NCBI GenBank assembly: GCA_003313425.1
Contig: NHZP01000051.1
Coordinates: forward strand, 248,001-312,000
Direction: 5' to 3'
DNA length: 64,000 nucleotides
Source: Pseudopyrenochaeta lycopersici
Lineage: Eukaryota; Ascomycota; Dothideomycetes; Pleosporales; Pseudopyrenochaetaceae
The notes beneath the pieces are model-generated. The model searched no databases. It was not told the DNA's origin and saw nothing but the letters and a program-made list of their open reading frames with translations. The position numbers and the translations under genes were made by a program. Shown in pieces: positions 41,740 through 52,757 of this stretch (positions are counted from its first letter, which is position 1; every line of letters begins with the position of its first letter).

Positions 41740-41868
41740 CCTGATGCACGTCCCCACCTGCAACCAGCAAAATAATTGAAGCTGTACAGCCACCAACAAA
41801 AGCTATTATTTCGAGATTTTCTAGAGTCATAATTAAACCACCATATAGAAGATTTACGCAGGCTTATA

Positions 41869-43170
41869 TTACGTAATAAATCCTTGTGGCGGTCGAATAG
41901 TTCGCCCGGAGCGAGAGCTTGCATGAGCAACTACGTCAACCTCAGCAGGATCCTCATTAACCACAACAGTCTCTGAAGCTTCAATAAGCTTGAGGCTTCG
42001 TCTCTTGCCTAATTTGAACAACTTGAGGTCGTTGTTGAGCTGTTTTTGAAGCTCACGAGCGACCTTTTGCTCCTCGCGATAGGCAGCTTTCTGGAGCTTC
42101 AAATGCTCGCGCTCTTCCTTAGCTGTAACCCTCATCAATCGTCTCTGTTCAAGCTGCTCTGCCTTGAGAAGTTTCTGTTGCTTCCGTAGCTGAATACCCT
42201 CACTTTTTGGTGCTGGAGCTCCTCATCTTCATTATCCTTCTGCTCCTGCCGTATACGAGCTTCTTGAATCTTCTTAGGTGACCAGAAAACAGCTCCACTA
42301 TGGTGTTCCTTTGGAGCTTAAAGCAGTAGAGCTTTGCCACGCTTACGGCGCTTCTTCTCATTGATTAGAGCCTCTCTAAGCTGCTCATTTTCGTGTTGAA
42401 GTAAGGTATTTTGGACTGAGATTGTGTGGAGCGCTCGGCTAAGCTTCTGTGCCTTCAAATCGTATATATCCTCTATAGCACGCTGTAGCAATTGCTCAAT
42501 CTTTCTCTAATCGCTAGCGCTGAGTACAGAGGAACTGCTGCTGCTCGAGGATGGCCGCTCATTGCGTGGTGTTGCAGATTTGAACCTTTTGAGTATAACG
42601 CTTGGATCAAAAGGTGAGAGCCCTGTGACCTCAAACGCCTTCAAAATCGTTGTTTTAGTGAACGGTGAGTGCCAGGCGCTATAGAATAACTTGAAGAAAT
42701 CGCGTTTTGTGATCGAGGTAAATCCTTGAGCTTTGTGCATAAAGATATCGAGTTCGTCGCGGTAGGCAGCTGCGAGAGGAGCGAAGAGGCACACATCGAG
42801 CGGCTGAAGCGTATGCGTTGAATGAGGAGGTAGTACAGCGAGGAGTATCTTGTTGTTGTCGCAAATATCTATAAAATCCATGGTTACTTGAGATCCGTGG
42901 CCATCGAGGATGAGCAGCCGCCACGAGCTGCGCGGCTTAGCTTTAGTCTCGCGATTGAAGACTTGTTTGAGCCAGCTTAGGCCAATATAATTGCTTGTCC
43001 ATCCACCTGATGATGAGGTAAAGAAGGCTTCGTGTTGTGCAGCCTCAAAATCCTGTAACCAGGTATCTTGTATAGCACCAGAGGCAGCCTGGATGAGCGC
43101 TGGCGAAAGAGCTGTACCATCCGCACAGATGCAAGCTATAGTAGTAATCCACTCGCGATTACCATCCTAG
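41869..43170 (-). pseudogene. Pogo/Fot1-type transposase remnant, C-terminal half
   Basis: Reading leftward from 43168: GNREWITTIACICADGTALS, GGWTSNYIGLSWLKQVF, RLLILDGHGSQVTMDFIDIC, LAVLPPHSTHTLQPLDVCLF (the DDE_1 core), then a Ser run, stops and a charged coiled-coil C-terminus (EEREHLKLQKAAYREEQKV) ending IRPPQGFIT. The N-terminal helix-turn-helix domains are missing, and the right side abuts the hAT remnant abruptly at about 43170. In-frame stops around 42200-42500 break the frame. Confidence 0.8.
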
Positions 43171-44713
43171 ATGATATGCCTCAGTTTTCACCTTGATGAA
43201 AAAGGCGAGATTAATGAGTACCCAATTTCGCTACCCCAACTATCAGGTAGACACACTGGAGTTAGGATTGGAGACGTGGTGCATCAGACCCTACAGAAAT
43301 TTGGGATTGATGAAACGCGAGTTGGATTTTTTGTACTGGATAACGCGGAGCCAAACACAACTGCTATTCAACACCTTGGAGAGCTATATGGCTTTAACCC
43401 AAAACACCAGCGATTACGATGTGGGCCCCATATAGTTAACATTGTTGGGCAAACAATTATATACGGAATCGACAAGGAAGCCTTTGAAAACAATGCATCG
43501 AAACTTGTAGAAGAACTACAGCTTCTTAAGGAGTGGCGACAAGAAGGCCCTCTTGGTGAGCTTATGGACGTACTCAACTCTATCCACACATCCCAGCAAT
43601 ACGACTTGATTCAAGGCTTCCATCTGGAGGACGCTAAGCAATTGTCTAGAGAGGATTTCGATGAAAAGACGTTCAAGCCTTTATCAATCGTTAAGCCAGT
43701 ACCCACCCGCTGGAACTCCTTTTGCACAGCCTTCGAACGAGCTTCAGAGATCGCCTCATAAATCGATTCGTACACGCAATATCATATCGAGAGACATAGG
43801 AAGGAGACTCGCGTCGCGCGAAAGGATCTGAAGCGAAAGAGCCTACAGTACCTTTATGGATGAAAGGCAATGGACTTTCAGCAGCAGATTGGGCAGTAAT
43901 TACTGACTACATCCGCATCTTAAAGCCATTGAAGGATGCGACTCAGAGGCTTGAGGGCAGAGGGAAATGTGGCCGATTCGGTGCAATACACGAAATTATC
44001 CCTACATTTGAATACATCCTACGCTCGTACGAAGCAATGGTTGAAGGCCTTGCTAATGTTGATTATAATGAGCCAGATGCGCCAGAGGATCACCAGGAGT
44101 ATCATATCAAGGCTGCTTGGAAGAAGCTTCGCAAGTTACTCAAAGCTTGACGATCCGCCAGCTTACTACGCCGCGACTATCCTGCATCCGTACTACAAGT
44201 TCTACTGTGATAACTCTTGGCGGAAAAACCAGGTTTGGCTTGATAACAATGAGGCCGCCTTTATGAAGCTCTGGGCTACGTACAAAGGCGATTCGGATTC
44301 AACGACTCCCCCAAAGAAAAAGGTAGCGCTTTCCGATATACAGGACCAAATTGAGCAGCTCGCGAATCCCCAGAAGAGCTCTGTCGACGATACAGACCTT
44401 GACGAGTTCGCGCGCTGGAAGAGAGATGAGCCAAATCTACCCTGGGGCCACCCGCATTCGATTAATCCGTTTGCCTATTGGATGTCACTACGTACGACTT
44501 ACCCCCAGCTCTCAAAGATGGCCCTTGACATACTATCAATTCCAGCCTCAGGCTGCGATTGCGAGCGCATGTTTTCAGAGCTTGGCGATATGTTGGAGCC
44601 ACGGCGGAGGAAGCTATCTGCACATCTAATTGCAGCAATTCAATGCGTACGGGCGTGGAGGAAACACAGATTCAGGCGTTTGTACATCCGCGAGGCTTAT
44701 GTTACATATAACT
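43171..44713 (+). pseudogene. hAT-family transposase remnant
   Basis: Pieces in different frames: 43171-43761 (core with FVLDNAEPNTTAIQHLG, RLRCGPHIVNIVGQTI, VPTRWNSFCTAFERAS), 43860-44150 (ITDYIRILKPLKDATQRLEG) and 44150-44713 (YYAATILHPYYKFYC, then the dimerisation domain NPFAYWMSLRTTYPQLSKMA and SGCDCERMFSELGDML). The BED zinc finger and the 5' end are missing, and the 3' end is cut by the Copia-5 LTR at 44714. At least two frameshifts make it inactive. Confidence 0.85.
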
Positions 44714-44959
44714 TGTTGACAGGTCTAGAAAGTACGGTGATATCTGATCGGAGAAACCGAAGCTTTAGACTTTTCGGTAAAACCGAGAATATCGGACTGA
44801 CCGTCGGCCAGTCCGAAGAGCTGAAGTTAAGACCGTAGATATAAAGGCTAGGCTGCGCTTTGAAGAAAAAAAATAAGAGACAACTCAAAATAGAGATAAT
44901 TTTAAGTCTATTGAGAATTGCATCACATGTGCCACATTAATAGAGTACTCATACCAACA
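44714..44959 (+). repeat. Copia-5 5' LTR
   Basis: 246 bp, TGTTGACAGG...CATACCAACA, with a GATATAAAGG promoter-like box. It differs from the 3' LTR at roughly a tenth of positions, mainly in the first 150 bp. Confidence 0.9.
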
Positions 44960-45044
44960 GGTTATGATGCCCGGCAGCACTACTGCTACGCCCAACCAAT
45001 TGAATCTACTTCTATTTTGATTCCACGATTCTACGATCGTCAAT

Positions 45045-46031
45045 ATGTCTTACGATGAGAAAGCACCGAAAATCCCTCGGCTCACTGGCCCGCTGAACTA
45101 CCGCACCTGGGCTGAAGAGGTGCGATCTTTCCTGGAGTCTAGGGGTCTACTTGACTTGGTCCTTGGCGACGAACCAAGGCCTGATGATACTCCTATGACG
45201 TCAAGCTCTCGACACATAGCTAGCGCAAGAGCTAGAGGGGGTATGCGGCCACAACCAAGATCAGCTGACACTGAGGAGGGGACGGGAGTACCTGGATTAT
45301 CAGTGCATGAAGCCTGGAGACGCAAGAACGCTAGGGCGAGGACTTGTATCATGGGTTACTGCTCCCTGACGATGAAAAACAAGATTATTGACTTGCCGAC
45401 TGCAAATGAGCAATGGGAGGCTTTACGAAAAGACTGCCGGCCGTCAAACGACATCTCATTAGCCATGTATACAAGTCAGTTCTACAGCTACGAGCCGAAA
45501 CAGGGCGCTACAGTTGACACAATATCAAATGATCTGCGCGACCTGCAGGCCTATATATTCGCTACAGACCCTGATGAAACTCCAACTGAAAAATCGAAGA
45601 TTAGCGCGCTCTTACGTGCTGTCCGGAAGCTAGGAACCGAGTACTCAACTAGGATTGAGATCCTTGAAGACAAGATATCAACGTTAGACTACGAACCAGT
45701 AGTTATAAGTCTAAAGGAAACTGAGCAACGCTTGAAGTTGAGAGATACGAAGAATGCTACGAATGCTACAGATGAGCAAGCTCTTGCAGCTAACGATCGC
45801 TCAAACAAGCGCCCAAAACGGTCCGGGAAAGGCGCTGGCCGGAACCAAAATAGTCAGTACCAAGGGGGACAGACTAGCCAGAAACGAAAACGGACCTGCT
45901 GGTGCTGTGGAGACGAAGGACATATAAAATTCGACTGTTCTGTCTGGCTTCAGACTATCGACGGAAAGGAACATGCTAAGCGCCAGAAGACCTCCTCTAC
46001 CGGCCGGTTGCCTACGCCAGGAACTAGCTAG
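45045..46031 (+). CDS. Copia-5 Gag (328 aa)
   Basis: Capsid/nucleocapsid protein. It starts with PRLTGPLNYRTWAEEVRSFL, the typical copia Gag N-terminus, followed by a UBN2-like region and a basic linker. A zinc knuckle CX2CX4HX4C lies at residues 285-298 (CWCCGDEGHIKFDC). The frame ends in UAG at 46029-46031, and pol continues in the same frame. Unlike in Copia-1, the protease lies downstream of the UAG. Confidence 0.9.
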   Translation: MSYDEKAPKIPRLTGPLNYRTWAEEVRSFLESRGLLDLVLGDEPRPDDTPMTSSSRHIASARARGGMRPQPRSADTEEGTGVPGLSVHEAWRRKNARARTCIMGYCSLTMKNKIIDLPTANEQWEALRKDCRPSNDISLAMYTSQFYSYEPKQGATVDTISNDLRDLQAYIFATDPDETPTEKSKISALLRAVRKLGTEYSTRIEILEDKISTLDYEPVVISLKETEQRLKLRDTKNATNATDEQALAANDRSNKRPKRSGKGAGRNQNSQYQGGQTSQKRKRTCWCCGDEGHIKFDCSVWLQTIDGKEHAKRQKTSSTGRLPTPGTS

Positions 46032-46037
46032 CAATCA
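46029..46037 (+). promoter_or_regulatory. Candidate UAG readthrough site of Copia-5
   Basis: UAG CAA UCA, a match to the UAG-CARYYA readthrough context. The downstream frame is open into the protease (WMIDSGATRHM). Confidence 0.65.
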
Positions 46038-49000
46038 AAGTCAGAGCCAAAGCTAGCTTCATACGAACTGGAGTACGATGAAGAAGCGAACTTGGCCACA
46101 AATCTGGCTGAAGAGGTCCCATCTGATATATGCTGGGGTGCTTTAACCGGAAAGTACAGTAGCAAGCAGACAGTCTGGATGATTGATTCTGGAGCGACAC
46201 GACACATGACCTATTCTAGGGATGTCTTCTCTGAATATGTTCAACTGAAGACGCCTAAAATAGTCAAAACGGCTAACAGCAGTCTTGTTTACGGATTCGG
46301 GATTGGCAATGTACAGGTGCTAGTGTTTACAGATGACCTACAGGTGAAAACGCTAGTTCTTACGGATGTTCTCTATGTTCCAGACCTGGCTGGGAACCTG
46401 ATTTCGGTTTCACAGTTGCAAGATGAGGGAATCTCAGTTCAGACGACAGCTGGACAGAAGCATCCGATGGCCCTGACCCGAGACGGCTCTACTGTAGCCC
46501 ATGCTGCCCGTATCGGCTCACAGTACATCCTAGACTCAGTTGCTACTGAAGCGACATTAGCCGCAGCTAAAGGAGACCCTGATATTGACTTGTGGCACAA
46601 GAGGTTTGGCCATATAGGGGTACAAGGGCTTAGGGGGCTACACCGTGTAGTCTCTGATCTTGATGTACCTATTTCGGTCCCGCGCGGCCATAACTCGGAC
46701 CAGTGCGAGCCATGTATTATGGCGAAGCAGTTACGAGTAGTCAATCGCCAGAAACCTGAAAAATCGGACGAACCGTTAGGCCGAGTATTCTCAGACTTCT
46801 GGGGGCCGTATAGCATACAGTGCCCTTCCAAAAGTTCTCGCCGCGCTAGTGCGACGCGCCCCATCACAACAACACCACCTCAACTTTGCAGTATTATAAT
46901 TATGCCACCACAACGCCAAATTCTTCAAGAAATAGACCAAAATACGCGCAGACGTCCTAATTTAACAGTCCAGCAGCGGAATCAAATTATTGGCATGCTG
47001 CATGGTGGTGCTACAGTCGCTGAAGTTGCTGACGCGTTTGGCCGCAGTGAACGCGGTATACGCGACATTAGGAAAAGATATCAACAAACTGGCAAAACAA
47101 CAGATAAACCTCGCAGCGGTAGACCACCTATACTATCGCTTCATCAGAAGAAGATCATCTATCGCAAAGCACGCGCACAGCCAAAAATTACGTACAAAGA
47201 GCTAGCTGAAGAGGCAGTAGTCATGAATCCAGATAGCACCACTTTGAAGCCACCTAGCCATTCCACATTGCGGCGGTATCTCAAAGGACAAGGCCTCACT
47301 AAATCTCCTTGTAAAAAGCGTCCAAAGCTTAACAAATCGCGTGCGTTGCGGCGGCTCAAGTTCTGTAGAGAGTACTCTTCTTTCCCGTGGCATCGACGCA
47401 CTATGCGCTTCTCAGATGAGTGCTCCTTTCAGAAGGGCTCAGGGCAAACACAAGAGTGGGTATTTCGCAATTCACAAGAGAAATGGAAGACAATAATGCT
47501 TCAAACCTATAGCTGTGGTAAGAAGGTGGCACAGATGGTGTGGGGTTCAATATGGCTGGATGAACGTGGGTGTGCGCAGAGGAGCCCTCTGGTCATAATG
47601 GAGCGCGATCCTGATGCTCCAAACTATGGATACTCCGCCAAAAGTTACATCAAGGCTTTGAAGAAAGGCCTCTTACGATCATGGCGTCGTTCACAGCTTT
47701 TCATGCAGGACAACGCGCGCGTACATACAGCTGCAGCCACAAGGAGATTTCTGGCTGAGCACCACATCAGTACTGTTGACTGGCCACCCTACTCACCTGA
47801 TCTCAACCCAATTGAGCACCTCTGGTGGTATCTCAAAAAGCTCATGTATAGATCCTATCCTCAGTACAACAATTATAGTCAAGCTATAGAGGAGTGGGAT
47901 GGCTTTTGCGCTGCATTGAAAAGTTGCTGGCGTCGCATACCAGCCAGCCTGATTCGGCGCCTCATCATGAGCATGCCACGACGAATTGATGCATGCAAGA
48001 AAGCGCGAGGGTGGCAAACGAAATATTGAACCCGTGCGCAACTACTGGTTCAAAAAAAATTAAATTATATTATATATTGGCTGAGATTCATGGTGTTGAA
48101 GTTTTGTGCCCATGTGCTGGTGAGGGTGGCTCGTGCGTGCGCGGCGAGAACTTTTGGAAGGGCACTGTACCTACTCTATTTGGAGAACGATATGTATGGA
48201 CCCTGACAGACCAGGCAACCCGAAAATCATGGGTCTTCCTAACTAAGAAGAGAAGCGACTTCCGCGACATGCTTTTGAAATGGAAGAAGGAAGTCGAACT
48301 ACAGACAGGCCACCAGCTAAAGGTCTTACGGCTTGATAACGCTGGTGAATTCAAGGCTGTTGAAGACGAGCTTCGTACGAACTACGGTATCCGGGTCGAA
48401 TGGACTACTCCATATACCCCAGAGCAGAATGGCGTATCCGAGCGGCTAAATCGGACCCTGATTTCTTTGGCCAGAGCTATGCTTATCGACGCGCAACTAC
48501 CATATAAGTTCTGGGGGGAGGCCGTAAAAGCGGTATGCTACATCCGGAATCGTACGAATATAGGGCCAGGAGGCCTTACCCCAGAAGAAGCATTTACAGG
48601 CAAGAGGCCTGGAATCATGCACCTGAAGCCATGGGGCTGTTTAGCCTTCCATAGGGTGCCTGATAAGACGCGGCTCAACCTTGAGCCGGTGTCAAAAAGG
48701 ATGTGCCTTGTAGGGTATACCGAGACTACACAACAATATCGGTTATACGACCCTATAAATCAGCGAATTATTATATCCACACGACCAAGGTTTCTTGAGA
48801 GAAGACACCTGAAATGGAAGTGGAGTACTAAGACTCCAGCTCCAGAGCTTGATAGTGAGTCAGATGACTCAAGCTACGAAGAGCTTGAGGGGAATAGGCC
48901 AGTTGAAGAGCCTAGGGTACTTGGTGTACCTGAACTACCGCTAGTCGACGGGAGAGAGTCCCGCACGCCTGATCAGCGTGAAGACAGTGAACCTAGCCAT

Positions 49001-50650
49001 GAGGCTCCATTGGGCCGTGGGCTCCGCGTACGCAGGCCCCGGAGGTTCTTTGACGGAGACACAGCCTGGAGTGCTGATGCCCAAGAAGAAGGGATACGTC
49101 TCCCGAAGTCGTACGATGATGCCATTAGCGACCCTCAGTACGCTCAGCAGTGGAAAGATGCCATTGCTGATGAGTTAGCCAAGCTCCAGGCCCTTGGGAC
49201 CTGGGAGTATGCTGAACTACCGGCTGGGAAAGCTACAGTTGGCACGAAGTGGGTCTTTACAGTGAAGTACACTTCAACTGGGTTAATAGACCGCTTCAAG
49301 GCCAGACTTGTAGCCCAGGGGTATAGCCAGCGACTTGGTGACGATTTCTATGAGACGTTCTCACCGACTATACGCTATGAGTCAATCAGGGCTCTACTAG
49401 CTATTGGGTGCGCTGAGGACCTAGAGATTCACCAAGCTGATGTGGAATCGGCTTATCCACGAGCTAAGCTACATGCAGAGGTATATATTCGTGGAGTACA
49501 AGGCCTCACGTTACCCTCTGGCATTGCGCTTAAGGTGCAGAAGGCACTGTATGGCCTGAAGCAATCTGGAAGAGAGTGGTATATCGAAGCTTGCAATGGC
49601 CTAGCCAAGCTTGGACTTACACCCTCTTTCAGCGATCCAAGCGTGTTTATCAACAAAGACAGAACCCTGATTATTGGCCTGTACGTCGATGATATGCTTA
49701 TACTAGGACGATCCTTGGGCGCGGTAAACGAGTTCAAGGAACAGTTCGGCAAGATGTATAAGATCAAAGACTTAGGCGAAGTCAGAACGTTTCTTGGTCT
49801 CGAGGTTGCACGGGATCGAGCGTCGCGGACGCTAACTATTAGCCAGATGAGCTATACGCTCAAGCTAATAGATGAATATCTAGGGGGCAGTGATCGAACG
49901 GATCCTACTCCAACTGGCGGAATACAGACGCTAGGAAAAGCTCAGCAAAATGAGCCACGAGCTGATATCTCCCTATACCAAAGAGCGATCGGAAGTCTAA
50001 TGTATCTACAGAGAGGCACGCGACCTGATATCACGTTTGCAGTGTGTCGGTTAAGCCAGCATTGCTCAGATCCTACAATACGGCACTGGAACTGCGTTTT
50101 ACGCGTCGTCCGATACTTAAGAGGCACATCTAGCTACGCTATTCGATATGGCAACAGTGAACGATTACAAGCCTTAAAAGGTTACTCGGATTCCGACTAC
50201 GCAGGCGACCCTGCGGACCGATTATCAACTTACGGATACATTTTCAAGCTGTGCGGAGGATCCGTAGCTTGGACGTCCAGAAAACAACGATCCGTATCTA
50301 CATCAACAACTGAGGCGGAGTACGTAGCTTTGTGTCAGACTAGCAAGCAGGCTATCTGGTATTGTGGGCTGCTACGAGATATTGGATATTCGAAATACCT
50401 GAAGGATAGATTCACAGTGCCACTGCTCTGTGATAACCAGTCAGCTATAGCGCTAGCCGATAACCCTGAGAACCATGCTAGGAGCAAGCACATCGATGTC
50501 CAGTTCCACTACGTACGACAGTTACTAGCGTATAACAAGATTTCGGTCGAATACTGCCCAACGTCTCATATGGTTGCAGACGCACTTACGAAACCGCTAC
50601 GATTATCAGTCTATCGGACTTGTATTAAAGGGATGCTGTGGACTGGGTAA
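46032..50650 (+). CDS. Copia-5 Pol (protease, integrase, RT, RNase H), split by a Tc1 insertion
   Basis: Left part 46032-46817: protease (WMIDSGATRHM), GAG_pre-integrase (LWHKRFGHI), and the start of the integrase core at FSDFWGPYSI. The insertion lies at 46818-48167. Right part 48170-50650: integrase (LRLDNAGEFKAV, PEQNGVSERLNRTL), an acidic linker, RT (TKWVFTVKY, FKARLVAQGYSQR, ALYGLKQSGREWY, YVDDMLIL), and RNase H (YSDSDYAGD, TTEAEYVALCQ, CDNQSAIALADN, ARSKHIDVQFHYVR, VADALTKPL). The two parts are in frame once the insertion and one TA are removed. With the insertion the integrase is destroyed. Confidence 0.9.
46818..48167 (+). mobile_element. Tc1-like DNA transposon (1,350 bp) nested in Copia-5
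   Basis: TIRs of about 29 bp (CAGTGCCCTTCCAAAAGTTC and onward) at both ends, a TA target duplication at 46816-46817 and 48168-48169, and an intact transposase frame. All features of an autonomous, recently inserted element are present. Confidence 0.95.
46902..48029 (+). CDS. Tc1-like transposase (375 aa)
   Basis: Cut-and-paste transposase. The N-terminal paired-type helix-turn-helix is visible (LTVQQRNQIIGMLHGGATVA, GRSERGIRDIRKRYQQTG, then the GRPP hook). The DDE catalytic core has Asp in MRFSDECSF, Asp in LFMQDNARVHTA and Glu in SPDLNPIEHLWWYLK. I count 34 residues between the second Asp and Glu, i.e. the DD34E signature of the Tc1 clade. The ATG at 46902 follows the left TIR by about 55 bp, and the stop is at 48027-48029. 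The interrupted copia pol frame happens to run open into this gene from the left. No disabling change is seen. Confidence 0.92.
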   Translation: MPPQRQILQEIDQNTRRRPNLTVQQRNQIIGMLHGGATVAEVADAFGRSERGIRDIRKRYQQTGKTTDKPRSGRPPILSLHQKKIIYRKARAQPKITYKELAEEAVVMNPDSTTLKPPSHSTLRRYLKGQGLTKSPCKKRPKLNKSRALRRLKFCREYSSFPWHRRTMRFSDECSFQKGSGQTQEWVFRNSQEKWKTIMLQTYSCGKKVAQMVWGSIWLDERGCAQRSPLVIMERDPDAPNYGYSAKSYIKALKKGLLRSWRRSQLFMQDNARVHTAAATRRFLAEHHISTVDWPPYSPDLNPIEHLWWYLKKLMYRSYPQYNNYSQAIEEWDGFCAALKSCWRRIPASLIRRLIMSMPRRIDACKKARGWQTKY

Positions 50651-50767
50651 ACAGGAACTTACGCCTAGGTTTTTATGCCAATTGGGCTTTTCCTAGGAGC
50701 TACGTATACTGTTTTTTTATAAAGTTTTTTTTGACGTAGCTGTTGTTAGATATAACCGTAAGGGGGC

Positions 50768-51010
50768 TGTTGACAGGTCTAGAAAGTACGGTGATATCTG
50801 ATCGGAGAGACCGAAATTCCATACTTTCGGTGAGACCGAGAATATCGGATTCACCGTCGGCCAGACCGAAGAGCTGAAGTTGAGGCCGTAGATATAAAGG
50901 AGCAGGTTGCGCTCTGTAGAAGAGAGGGAGACAACTCAAAATAGAGATAATTTTAAGTCTATTGAGAATTGCATCACATGTGTCACATTAATAGAGTACT
51001 CATACCAACA
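50768..51010 (+). repeat. Copia-5 3' LTR
   Basis: 243 bp. It is much closer to the two solo LTRs in the window (20002-20243, 55419-55660) than to the 5' LTR of the same element. Confidence 0.9.
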
Positions 51011-51077
51011 CTGAGTATGTGCTTACTGGGGTCCTGCCCACGAAGCAGGTGTAGTATGCTTAGTGTGGTGTACTGAT

Positions 51078-52757
51078 TCATGCTTCGGTATCGGAATCGA
51101 TGTCCATCTGCTGTGTATTCTCTTGTGTCGACCGTGTGTTGTTGCGAATCGATTCCAGTGCTCTCCTGCTGGGTACAATGTTTCTTTGTGGCCTCTGGCT
51201 GCTAGTGCCCTGCGGTGGTTGATTTTCTTGGTTGATTGGGTCGATTGTGGTTCCGGTGTTGGTTCTCTTCTGTCCTCTTCCGGGTTGCGATCGGTTCCTA
51301 GCGATCTGGATGGCTGGCGGGAGTGTCGCATTCTGGCTGGGCCGGCTCCTTCGCGCAGTGGCCGGTATCTCTAGTTGAGTTGTTCGGCTACTCGTTTCTA
51401 CAACATGATGGTATCGGGGTCGCATCTCATATGCAATCTTGGCCTTGGCTATCTCGCCCTTCCTGGTTGGGCACTGGCGGTTCCACGATTCGTGCTCGCC
51501 ACGGCAGGTCGCACATTTCCTTGGTGCGCTCCGGTCCGATTTCGATGGGCAGTTCCGGGTATCGTGCTCCTGCGCACAGTAGCCACATGCTGTTGATGCC
51601 TTGCACTGGGTTCCTATGTGGCCGTATTTTTGGCACTTGAAGCATTACTTCACTCGGCACTGTCGCTCGTATCGCTCGCATTGGAAAACCTCACCCTGCC
51701 AGATCAGGCCCTCGTCTATGATCTTGTTTGCATCCTCTGGCTTGGTGAACTCAATGGTGATAGTTGATGCAGTCTTTGCAGACGCGTCTCTAGTTAGCCA
51801 TCCTATGTGTCTGATCTCTGCCTGGGGTATGAACGGTCTATTATCCTGTAGAATTTGGGCTCTGTTATCTTCGAACTTGTCCATGTCCATTGTTCGGGTG
51901 CGGATGCCATGTACGAGGACGCCGTACGTCGGAATCTGCACTGTGGCCCCGCTCCCGATGCGGTCGGCCCAGTCATCCGCAAACTGTCTCAGTGCCTCGA
52001 CCTCGCTGCTGCTAGCTGTCTTAATGCTCAAGTCTCCGCTTTTCAGCTGGTTAGAGGAGACGATCTTCACGTCGGCTATGTTCTCATTTCTGCTCTGTTC
52101 GATGGCTCGCTCCACATGGGCTTTCAGATTACGTGGATTCATTGCCCGCAGGTTCTGTATAGTGAGTGGATCTCTGATATTCACGATGATCTCACGCTGC
52201 GTCTGCATGGAAGATGTCTTGTGATTTTGTGCATTGTATGTAGCTGCTAATGGGACGCCTCTGGCTGCAGCTGCAGCGTAGCTCATTGGCCCATTGGACT
52301 GCTCCTGAGGACTCTTGTTCTTGATTTCCCTTGTCATCTCCAGTGTTGTTCTGCACACTTCTGTTGCCTCCTTTGCGGCTGCTCTCGCCTCCTCCGCCGT
52401 GTTGCTGTTCTGTTGTATGTTCGCTGTGGCTCGTTGGATGCCCTCGGTATTGTTCTTCAGTTCGGTCGTGATCTCTTCGAGGGTGTGCGCCGTGTGTTCT
52501 GCTGTCGCCTTGGCTTCGGTCTGTACAATTCTGAGGGCGTCGCTGATGGAGGTGAGGTCAGGGGTATGCTGCATCTTAAGGACGAACGTCAATGAGCCGC
52601 GGATGATATCACCAACGAGCTCTGCTGGCAGAGACAGGCTACCCGTGCGTTCGATACGGTGCAGTACGTCGTGAAGGGAAGCTGCTGAGGCATGTAGCGT
52701 GCTCGCGAATTGGGCTTGGCCATGTCTCCCTTCGAGGCCACGGTGTCGCCATGGCAC
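51078..52757 (-). pseudogene. LINE (Tad1-like) ORF1 with an in-frame stop before the zinc knuckles
   Basis: Reading leftward from 52757: a long helical region (LEEITTELKNNTEGIQRATA), AAAARGVPL, and an RRM-like part (VKIVSSNQLKSGDLSIKTAS, TITIEFTKPEDANKIIDEGL, WQGEVFQCERYERQCRVK). Then comes a TAA stop (51647-51645), and in the same frame three CCHC-type knuckles (CFKCQKYGHIGTQC, CGYCAQEHDTRNC, CATCRGEHESWNRQC) and a basic tail to 51078. This is the ORF1 architecture of fungal non-LTR retrotransposons. ORF2 (endonuclease/RT) is missing, because the sequence ends at the Copia-5 LTR. Nonfunctional as it stands. Confidence 0.82.

Larger units (their letters stand above)
44714..51010 (+). mobile_element. 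Copia-5: copia element with nested Tc1 insertion
   Basis: 5' LTR 44714-44959, primer binding site from 44960, gag 45045-46031, pol 46032-50650 interrupted by a 1,350-bp Tc1 element, polypurine tract (AAGGGGGC) and 3' LTR 50768-51010. After removal of the Tc1 and one TA, pol is 1,089 codons including the stop, without interruption. No target duplication is present (TAACT on the left, CTGAG on the right), and the left flank is hAT while the right flank is LINE. The LTRs also differ from each other, so the copy may be a recombinant. Confidence 0.9.

Noticed and set aside
47993..48167. Extension of the Copia-5 pol frame leftward into the Tc1 element
   Set aside because: The bases before 48168 belong to the Tc1 3' end and TIR. 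The frame is open there by chance.
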